A DNA stretch of 7,061 nt from an uncultured Oscillospiraceae bacterium (GTDB taxonomy: Bacteria; Bacillota; Clostridia; Oscillospirales; Oscillospiraceae): positions 1-7,061 of the forward strand of contig CAAGIT010000130.1 in the NCBI GenBank assembly GCA_900769995.1, in the 5' to 3' direction. Numbering within the stretch: position 1 is the stretch's first letter; each line of letters opens with the position of its first letter. The translations under genes were made by a program, and so were the position numbers. Of the stretch, positions 1 to 4,551 are shown one piece after another. Under the pieces are notes generated by a model. That model did no database searches. It worked only from the letters and a program-made list of their open reading frames with translations, and had not been told where the DNA came from.

Positions 1-1069
1 CGACCAGGAGGGCGGCATGGCTTCCGCTACCTACGGCGCAAAGATCATGAAGGATCTGGGCCTCATTCCCGAGGGCTACAAGATCATGGTGGTCGGCTCC
101 GTCCAGGAGGAAGACTGCGACGGTATGTGCTGGCAGTCCATCGTCAACGAATACTTCGACGGTCCGGAAGATGCACGCAGCAAGATCGAGTTCGTCATCT
201 CCACCGAACCCACCGACGGCGGTATCTATCGCGGTCATCGCGGCCGTATGGAAATCCGCGTTGACGTCCGCGGCGTTTCCTGCCACGGCTCCGCTCCCGA
301 GCGCGGTGACAACGCCATTCACAAGATGGCTGAGATCCTGCTCAACGTCCGTGACCTCAACGAGAACGATGCCGAGGAAGGCACCGAGATCAAGGGTCTG
401 GTCAAGATGCTCGATCCGAAGTACAACCCCGAGCATTACGAAGATGCCCGCTTCCTCGGCCGCGGCACCTGCACCACTTCTCAGATCTTCTACACCTCTC
501 CCTCCCGCTGTGCAGTCGCTGACTCCTGCTCGATCTCCATCGACCGCCGCATGACCGCCGGCGAGACATACCAGTCCTGCCTGAAGGAAATCGAAGACCT
601 GCCCGCCTGCAAGAAATATGCAAAGGACGTCAAGGTTTCCATGTACATGTACGACCGTCCCGCATGGAATGGTCATGTCTATGAGACCGAGTGCTTCTTC
701 CCGACTTGGATCAACAAGGAATCCGCTGCTCACGTTCAGGCTCTGATCGATGCTCACCACGCTCTGTGGGGCACCGAGCGTCTGTGGGTCGATGAGACTG
801 CCAAGGAAAAGCGCGTTGGCCGTCCCCTGACCGACAAGTGGACCTTCTCCACCAACGGTGTCTCCATCCAGGGTCGCTACGGCATCCCCTGCGTCGGCTT
901 TGGCCCCGGTGCCGAGTCCCAGGCCCATGCTCCGAACGAGATCAACTGGAAGGACGACCTGGTCGTCTGTGCCGCTCTGTACGCTGCCGTTCCCGGCCTG
1001 TACAAGCCCGAAAACAAGGACACCGAGGCTGTGTTCCGTCAGGAGCTCACCGGTAACGACATTAAGTAA
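1..1069 (+). CDS. ygeY: YgeY-type M20-family metallohydrolase (selenium-metabolism-linked), 5'-truncated
   Basis: This is a partial gene that enters from the left edge. The reading frame is open from base 2 (D-Q-E-G-G-M), so the ATG at 17 is an internal methionine and not the start. The product belongs to the M20/ArgE/DapE dinuclear-zinc amidohydrolases, specifically the YgeY group. Counting that internal Met as residue 1, the bridging metal Asp lies just before it (D in DQEGG), the catalytic and ligand glutamates are E31-E32 (VQEEDCDG), a further ligand is E64 (STEPTDG) and the last His ligand is H304 (SQAHAPNE). The dimerisation (lid) domain begins around 75-100 with RGVSCHGSAPERGDNA, where H90 is the usual substrate-contacting His. 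The first HxD metal pair and roughly the first 110-120 residues are outside the window. The protein is cytoplasmic, with no membrane segments. ygeW follows after 25 bases, so the two are co-transcribed. In E. coli ygeY lies beside ygeW, ygeX, hyuA and the carbamate kinase gene yqeA. The exact substrate is not proven by sequence; a ureido- or diaminopropionate-type intermediate of purine breakdown is an inference. Confidence 0.93.
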   Translation, partial: DQEGGMASATYGAKIMKDLGLIPEGYKIMVVGSVQEEDCDGMCWQSIVNEYFDGPEDARSKIEFVISTEPTDGGIYRGHRGRMEIRVDVRGVSCHGSAPERGDNAIHKMAEILLNVRDLNENDAEEGTEIKGLVKMLDPKYNPEHYEDARFLGRGTCTTSQIFYTSPSRCAVADSCSISIDRRMTAGETYQSCLKEIEDLPACKKYAKDVKVSMYMYDRPAWNGHVYETECFFPTWINKESAAHVQALIDAHHALWGTERLWVDETAKEKRVGRPLTDKWTFSTNGVSIQGRYGIPCVGFGPGAESQAHAPNEINWKDDLVVCAALYAAVPGLYKPENKDTEAVFRQELTGNDIK

Positions 1070-1094
1070 TCAATATTAAACGGAGGATATAAAA

Positions 1095-2288
1095 ATGAGC
1101 AAAACCGTAGAACTTGCCCGTCATCTTGAGACCCTGCACATCAACAATATGTACAAGACCGACTTCTATTGGACTTGGGACAAGACCGACGACGAGATCG
1201 AAGCCATCTTCACCGTCGCTGACGCTCTGCGTGACCTTCGCGAGCGCAACAAGTCCACCAAGATCTTCAACTCCGGCCTTGGCATCTCCCTGTTCCGCGA
1301 CAACTCCACCCGTACCCGCTTCTCCTTCGCTTCTGCCTGCAACCTCCTCGGTCTGGAAGAGCAGGTTCTCGACGAGAAGAAGTCTCAGATCGCTCACGGC
1401 GAGACTGTCCGCGAGACTGCAAACATGGTCTCCTTCATGGCTGACGTTATCGGCATTCGCGACGATATGTACATCCATCAGGGTCACGAGTATCAGAAGA
1501 CCTTTATGGACGCTCTGGAAGACGGCTACCGCGATGGTATCCTCGAGCAGAGACCCACGCTGGTCAACCTGCAGTGCGACGTCGACCATCCGACCCAGTG
1601 CATGGCGGATATGCTCCACGTAATCCACTACTTCGGTGGTGTTGAGAACCTGAAGGGCAAGAAGGTCGCTATGACTTGGGCTTACTCCCCCTCCTATGGC
1701 AAGCCGCTGTCTGTCCCGCAGGGCGTTATCGGCCTGTTCACCCGCTTCGGCATGGACGTCACTCTGGCACATCCGGAAGGCTACGAAGTCATGCCCGAGA
1801 TCGAAGAAGTCGCTCGCCAGAACTGCGAGAAGTACGGCTCCAAGTTCACCAAGACCAACGATATGAAGGAAGCATTCACCGATGCCGACATCGTTTATCC
1901 GAAGTCCTGGGCTCCGTTCAAGGCGATGGAAGAGCGTACCGCTCTGTACTCCAAGGGCGACCAGAAGGGCATTGACGAGCTCGAGCAGCGTCTGCTGGCT
2001 CAGAACGCCGAGCACAAGGATTGGGCTTGCACCGAGGAAATGATGAAGCTGACCAAGGACGGCAAGGCTCTGTATCTGCACTGCCTGCCCGCTGACATTA
2101 CCGGTCTGAGCTGCGCCGAAGGCGAAGTTGACAACTCCGTTTTCGATCGTTATCTCGTACCGCTGTACAAGCAGGCTTCCTACAAGCCGTACATCATTGC
2201 CGCAATGATCTTCATGTCTCAGGTGAAGGATCCGGTCGGCACGCTGATGGCTCTGGACGCCGCTGACAACAAGCGCAAGATGTTCTAA
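1095..2288 (+). CDS. ygeW: YgeW knotted carbamoyltransferase
   Basis: This is a complete 397-residue gene, close to the ~396 residues of E. coli YgeW. The ATG at 1095 is preceded by a strong GGAGG at 1082-1086 with an 8-base gap. The family is the aspartate/ornithine transcarbamylase fold. The carbamoyl-phosphate loop is STRTR at 71-75 (FRDNSTRTRFSFAS), HPTQ is at 165-168 and HCLPAD is at 329-334. The loop YSPSYGKPLSVPQG at 197-210 corresponds to the proline-rich region of the knotted transcarbamylases. Long blocks such as KSQIAHGETVRETANM (96-111), MTWAYSPSYGKPLSVPQG and DADIVYPKSWAP (263-274) match E. coli YgeW almost residue for residue from memory, which separates it from OTC, putrescine carbamoyltransferase and AOTCase. 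The expected catabolic role is phosphorolysis of a carbamoylated amine to carbamoyl phosphate in the cytoplasm, feeding the carbamate kinase encoded next. The natural substrate of the family has long been uncertain. Codon use is strongly biased (every Lys but one is AAG), suggesting high expression. Confidence 0.96.
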   Translation: MSKTVELARHLETLHINNMYKTDFYWTWDKTDDEIEAIFTVADALRDLRERNKSTKIFNSGLGISLFRDNSTRTRFSFASACNLLGLEEQVLDEKKSQIAHGETVRETANMVSFMADVIGIRDDMYIHQGHEYQKTFMDALEDGYRDGILEQRPTLVNLQCDVDHPTQCMADMLHVIHYFGGVENLKGKKVAMTWAYSPSYGKPLSVPQGVIGLFTRFGMDVTLAHPEGYEVMPEIEEVARQNCEKYGSKFTKTNDMKEAFTDADIVYPKSWAPFKAMEERTALYSKGDQKGIDELEQRLLAQNAEHKDWACTEEMMKLTKDGKALYLHCLPADITGLSCAEGEVDNSVFDRYLVPLYKQASYKPYIIAAMIFMSQVKDPVGTLMALDAADNKRKMF

Positions 2289-2296
2289 ATTCAAAT

Positions 2297-2323
2297 TTGA
2301 GCGGGAGCAATGCTCCCGCTCAA
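2297..2323 (+). promoter_or_regulatory. Perfect intercistronic hairpin between ygeW and arcC
   Basis: Bases 2297-2309 (TTGAGCGGGAGCA) are the exact reverse complement of 2311-2323, with a single A at 2310 between them. In RNA this gives about 11-12 stacked pairs with a 3-5 base loop. It begins 9 bases after the ygeW stop and ends 9 bases before the arcC ribosome binding site. No T-run follows on the + strand (the next bases are ACGACGATAAG), so it does not look like a normal intrinsic terminator. An mRNA-stabilising or processing stem protecting the ygeW 3' end, or a partial attenuator that lowers arcC relative to ygeW, is more likely. The structure is seen directly; the function is inference. 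Confidence 0.7.
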
Positions 2324-2344
2324 ACGACGATAAGAGGTAAGAAT

Positions 2345-3274
2345 ATGTCAAAAAGAATTGTTATCGCTCTGGGCGGCAACGCTCTGGGCAACACCCCGTA
2401 TGAGCAGCTCGCACTGGTTCGCGAGACTGCAAAACCCATCGTTGACCTGATCGAGCAGGGCAACGAGGTCGTCATCGCCCACGGCAACGGCCCGCAGGTC
2501 GGCATGATCAACCTCGGCATGGGCACCGCGGCTGAAGCGAAGGCGATCAAGTCCGATATGCCCTTCCCCGAGTGCGGCGCTATGAGCCAGGGTTACATCG
2601 GCTACCACCTCCAGAACGCCATCGGCAACGAGCTGGCTGCCCGCGGCATCGTGAAGGAGGTTGCAACCGTCGTAACGCAGGTTCTCGTTGACGAAAGCGA
2701 TCCCGCTTTCAAGAACCCCACCAAGCCCATCGGCGCTTTCTACGACAAGGAAACTGCCGACCGCATCGCAGCGGAAAAGGGCTATACCATGGTCGAAGAT
2801 GCCGGCCGCGGCTACCGTCAGGTCGTTCCCTCTCCGAAGCCCATTGACGTAATTGAGAAGAACACCGTCAACGCGCTGATCAAGAGCGGCTGTGTTGTCA
2901 TCACGGTCGGCGGCGGCGGTATCCCCGTCGTTCGCAAGGACGGTATGCTCTATGGCACTCCCGCCGTGATCGACAAGGACTTCGCCTCTGCAAAGCTGGC
3001 AGAGCTGGTTCAGGCGGATGCTCTGGTCATTCTGACCGCTGTTGACCGCGTCTGCATCAACTGGGGTAAGCCCGATCAGAAGAGCCTTGCAGAAATGTCC
3101 ATTGCTGAGGCTGAGCAGTATTGTGCCGAGGGTCATTTTGCACCCGGCTCTATGCTTCCGAAGGTCAAGGCTGCCATCTCCTTTGCGCAGACCGGCGGTC
3201 AGGCGATCATCGCCTCCCTTGAGAACGCCGGAAAGGCTGTCAAGGGCGAAAGCGGCACGATCGTTCATCAGTAA
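2345..3274 (+). CDS. arcC: Carbamate kinase
   Basis: This is a complete 309-residue gene (the YqeA/ArcC type; family usual length about 300-315). It catalyses ATP + CO2 + NH3 <-> ADP + carbamoyl phosphate. In fermentative bacteria it runs toward ATP formation, dephosphorylating carbamoyl phosphate made by a catabolic transcarbamylase. Motifs of the amino-acid-kinase fold are LGGNAL (9-14), AHGNGPQVG (45-53), RQVVPSPKP (158-166), the glycine-rich VGGGGIPV (188-195), VIDKDFASAKLA (208-219) and FAPGSMLPKV (265-274). The chosen ATG at 2345 has AAGAGGT at 2332-2338. A longer reading from a TTG at 2297 would start inside the intercistronic hairpin and lacks a ribosome binding site. It lies 56 bases after ygeW and is the last gene of the operon, followed directly by a strong terminator. 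The pairing with ygeW explains its job: YgeW supplies the carbamoyl phosphate. Codon use is biased toward AAG, CTG, GGC and GAC, as in its two upstream partners. Confidence 0.96.
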   Translation: MSKRIVIALGGNALGNTPYEQLALVRETAKPIVDLIEQGNEVVIAHGNGPQVGMINLGMGTAAEAKAIKSDMPFPECGAMSQGYIGYHLQNAIGNELAARGIVKEVATVVTQVLVDESDPAFKNPTKPIGAFYDKETADRIAAEKGYTMVEDAGRGYRQVVPSPKPIDVIEKNTVNALIKSGCVVITVGGGGIPVVRKDGMLYGTPAVIDKDFASAKLAELVQADALVILTAVDRVCINWGKPDQKSLAEMSIAEAEQYCAEGHFAPGSMLPKVKAAISFAQTGGQAIIASLENAGKAVKGESGTIVHQ

Positions 3275-3284
3275 TCGCAGGCAC

Positions 3285-3319
3285 AAAGCCACCGGAACCG
3301 TTCAGTTCCGGTGGCTTTT
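3285..3319. terminator. Intrinsic terminator of the ygeY-ygeW-arcC operon, shared with the convergent DPCY gene
   Basis: The arm at 3285-3298 (AAAGCCACCGGAAC) pairs perfectly over 14 bases with 3305-3318 (GTTCCGGTGGCTTT), leaving a 6-base loop CGTTCA. On the + strand TTTTCCTTT follows, a good U-tract for the operon. On the - strand the stem begins 4 bases after the DPCY gene's stop codon and is followed by TTTGTG, a weaker tract, so it can probably stop transcription from both sides. It begins 10 bases after the arcC stop. Confidence 0.9.
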
Positions 3320-3322
3320 CCT

Positions 3323-3868
3323 TTATAAGTCCTCATTTCCCTTGTCATCCATGAACAGCAGGAACACAAAATCGGCAAGCTCTGCCTCATTTTTATGATA
3401 CACGCAGACATATCCGCCATCACCATAACCGGCTCTGGACACTGCACCGTCTTCCAAAACGCCGCCTGCGGTATCGGACAGGGTGATATTGCAGACATTT
3501 TCGTACCAATCCCCGTCCATCCTGCCGTTTCTGACCGAATAGCTTGCATCATCAAACAGCCCTGCCTGCCCGCTGTCCACGCAGACCCGAAATGCCGGAA
3601 CAGCCCAATCGGCGCTTCCCTGTTCCTTCCTTGCCTCCGCGCCGAAATTGATGGTCTTTGCTTCCAGGGCGAGCGGACTGCTCTCATGCCGTGCGGCAAG
3701 CACCGCAACCGCGTTGTTCACATAGATGATTCCTGCTTCCCATGTGCCGGAAACGGCATCCAATGCTCCGGCACACCAAATATCAGCCTTGTAGCATGGG
3801 TCGGTGACTCGCAGCTTCCCTTTGATCTCAAATCTGCCGAGCGGAAATATCGTGTCACGGAAATTCAT
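3323..3868 (-). CDS. Unrecognised protein with a DPCY motif (possibly distantly DUF4241-like)
   Basis: This is a soluble 181-residue protein that I do not recognise with confidence. It has no signal peptide or membrane helix. Visible landmarks are an N-terminal FPLGRFEIKGKLRVTDPCY (8-26), a GTW near 41-43, VCVDSGQAGLFDD (95-107) and AGYGDGGYVCVY (146-157). There are five cysteines (25, 32, 96, 126, 155) and many Asp/Gly. The pairing of an early 'DPCY' strand with a later 'VDSGQAGLFD' segment resembles, from memory, small bacterial proteins annotated as hypothetical and loosely the DUF4241 pattern (DP... then VDxGxxxFxD). This is weak evidence. Start choice: two consecutive ATGs occur at 3871 and 3868. 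AAGGAG at 3877-3882 is 8 bases from the 3868 ATG but 5 from the other, and 8-9 matches the other genes here. A longer reading to 3934 is excluded because it runs through the gene's own promoter. The gene is monocistronic, lying between the rplS terminator and the shared operon terminator. Confidence 0.75.
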   Translation of the reverse strand: MNFRDTIFPLGRFEIKGKLRVTDPCYKADIWCAGALDAVSGTWEAGIIYVNNAVAVLAARHESSPLALEAKTINFGAEARKEQGSADWAVPAFRVCVDSGQAGLFDDASYSVRNGRMDGDWYENVCNITLSDTAGGVLEDGAVSRAGYGDGGYVCVYHKNEAELADFVFLLFMDDKGNEDL

Positions 3869-3876
3869 CATTCCAG

Positions 3877-3882
3877 CTCCTT
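3877..3882 (-). promoter_or_regulatory. Ribosome binding site of the DPCY gene
   Basis: The - strand reads AAGGAG-CTGGA-ATG-ATG. This site decides the start: the second ATG (3868) sits at the 8-base distance typical of the window, and the first (3871) is a usable alternative that adds one Met. Confidence 0.75.
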
Positions 3883-3901
3883 GCTCTAATTGTATATATG
3901 C

Positions 3902-3930
3902 ATTATATAAATCCCGGACATTTCTGTCAA
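3902..3930 (-). promoter_or_regulatory. Exact-consensus sigmaA/sigma70 promoter of the DPCY gene
   Basis: On the - strand the -35 box is TTGACA (3925-3930), the spacer is exactly 17 bases (3908-3924) and the -10 box is TATAAT (3902-3907), a full 12/12 match. The predicted start of transcription is near 3895, leaving a short leader of about 25 bases before the ATG pair. The -35 box begins immediately after the rplS terminator, with no gap. Confidence 0.9.
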
Positions 3931-3982
3931 GCAAAACAAAACCCGTGCTATCCTTGCGGACAACACGGGGATTTTGTTTTGC
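3931..3982 (-). terminator. Intrinsic terminator of rplS with a GCAA tetraloop
   Basis: Read on the - strand, the outer arms GCAAAACAAAA (3972-3982) and TTTTGTTTTGC (3931-3941) are complementary over 11 bases. Inside them CCCGTG (3964-3969) pairs with CACGGG (3942-3947). TTG pairs with TAG through two G-U wobbles and one U-A pair, and TCC pairs with GGA around a GCAA loop of the GNRA type. A 2-base bulge (TC, 3970-3971) separates the A/U and G/C-rich parts. The descending arm supplies the U-tract. It starts 3 bases after the rplS stop. Confidence 0.92.
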
Positions 3983-3985
3983 GAA

Positions 3986-4327
3986 TTAGACTCTCTCCTT
4001 GACCTTGGCAGCCTTGCCGAGACGGGAGCGCAGATAGTACAGCTTCGCACGGCGAACCTTACCACGGCGAACAGTCTCAACCTTGACAATGTTCGGAGAA
4101 TGAACGGGGAAAACCTTCTCGCAGCCGACACCGTAGCTCAGACGGCGAACGGTGATGGACTCCTCGATACCGCCATGCTTGCGGGCAATGATCGTGCCTT
4201 CAAAAGCCTGGATTCTCTCGCGAGCGCCTTCCTTAATCTTTACATGAACACGGACAGTGTCACCGACGTTCATCGACGGCAGTTCCTCTTTCATGTACTG
4301 GCTGGTCAGAGCCTTCATCAGATCCAT
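3986..4327 (-). CDS. rplS: 50S ribosomal protein bL19
   Basis: This is a complete 113-residue protein, normal for bL19, which sits at the 30S-50S interface of the large subunit. The family is clear from VGDTVRVHVKIKEG (21-34), RIQAFEGTIIARKHGG (38-53), ITVRRLSYGVGCEKVFPVHSP (58-78) and the C-terminal signature VRRGKVRRAKLYYLR (86-100). The protein is strongly basic. The ATG at 4327 has AAGGAGGA (4335-4342) upstream with ideal spacing. In many bacteria rplS ends the rpsP-rimM-trmD operon; here the region upstream is a divergent promoter and a P-type ATPase gene, so rplS is a single-gene unit with its own promoter, leader and terminator. Confidence 0.98.
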   Translation of the reverse strand: MDLMKALTSQYMKEELPSMNVGDTVRVHVKIKEGARERIQAFEGTIIARKHGGIEESITVRRLSYGVGCEKVFPVHSPNIVKVETVRRGKVRRAKLYYLRSRLGKAAKVKERV

Positions 4328-4402
4328 AATTTTGTCCTCCTTGTTTATTAGGCGTTCATTCCGGCGTTGACCGCGCCGCAGAGGACCACCCTTTTTGCAG
4401 AC
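4328..4402 (-). promoter_or_regulatory. rplS 5' leader with a candidate RBS-sequestering element
   Basis: This is about 75 bases of predicted untranslated leader. On the - strand GTCCTCT (4380-4386) can pair with GGAGGAC (4334-4340), which is the rplS Shine-Dalgarno itself (7 pairs, one of them G-U). Between them CGGCG and CGCCG can form a small inner hairpin around CGGTCAA, and a second AACGCC copy (around 4352-4357) offers a competing partner for GGCG. The arrangement could let the leader close or expose the ribosome binding site. Autoregulatory leaders of bL19 are known in Firmicutes (an Rfam family exists), but I cannot confirm a match to that family by eye. Confidence 0.45.
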
Positions 4403-4408
4403 CGCTAT

Positions 4409-4437
4409 ATTTTAACACAGAGTTTCCGGAAATGCAA
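4409..4437 (-). promoter_or_regulatory. rplS promoter
   Basis: On the - strand the -35 box is TTGCAT (4432-4437), the spacer is exactly 17 bases and the -10 box is TAAAAT (4409-4414), preceded by TGT, an extended -10 element. The predicted start is near 4402. Confidence 0.8.
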
Positions 4438-4440
4438 GCA

Positions 4441-4477
4441 ATATTTCATATTTTTTTGAACTTTTTCCGTATTTTTT
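4441..4477 (-). promoter_or_regulatory. Phased A-tracts upstream of the rplS promoter (UP-element-like)
   Basis: Reading away from the rplS -35 box, A-runs on the - strand lie at 4444-4446 (3), 4451-4457 (7), 4462-4466 (5) and 4472-4477 (6). Their centres are spaced about 9-10.5 bases apart, close to one helical turn. The nearest tracts fall at about -42 to -55 relative to the predicted rplS start, where the RNA polymerase alpha C-terminal domain binds UP elements. The same block lies upstream of the divergent ATPase promoter, so it may bend DNA for both. Confidence 0.55.
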
Positions 4478-4509
4478 CTAATATTCATCTGTTCTTTTCT
4501 GTCGCAATA

Positions 4510-4518
4510 TGATATAAT
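4510..4518 (+). promoter_or_regulatory. Extended -10 promoter of the P-type ATPase gene
   Basis: TGATATAAT is a perfect TATAAT (4513-4518) with an upstream TG one base away. No good -35 box is visible 16-18 bases upstream (the region reads TGTTCTTTTC), so it would depend on the extended -10. The predicted start is near 4525, giving a leader of about 27 bases, and GAGGT at 4541-4545 serves as ribosome binding site. Confidence 0.7.
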
Positions 4519-4551
4519 GGCAACAGATATGGGTGAAACAGAGGTTGTAAT

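Noticed and set aside
2297..2344. A longer arcC start at TTG 2297 adding 16 residues.
   Set aside because: The extension lies in the hairpin, has no ribosome binding site and does not resemble the carbamate kinase N-terminus, whereas ATG 2345 has AAGAGGT at proper distance and begins directly with the conserved first strand.
1062..2351. A 429-codon open frame on the - strand covering all of ygeW.
   Set aside because: It is the antisense shadow of a strongly codon-biased gene. Its translation shows no recognisable family, it starts without a good ribosome binding site, and ygeW on the + strand is unambiguous.
1..3274. Possible selenocysteine codons, given the selenium link of the ygeY/ygeW cluster.
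   Set aside because: None of the three genes contains an in-frame TGA; all end with TAA and are full length relative to homologues, apart from the edge truncation of ygeY.
2348..3292. A 314-codon open frame on the - strand covering arcC.
   Set aside because: This is the same shadow effect. It runs through the arcC terminator, and the carbamate kinase motifs on the + strand are decisive.
3395..3889. A 164-codon open frame on the + strand opposite the DPCY gene.
   Set aside because: It has no ribosome binding site and no protein-like motif pattern. The - strand frame has an ideal promoter, a ribosome binding site and a terminator.
3869..3934. A longer N-terminus for the DPCY protein starting near 3934.
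   Set aside because: The extension runs through the consensus promoter and would begin upstream of the predicted transcription start. A clear AAGGAG supports the ATG pair at 3868/3871.
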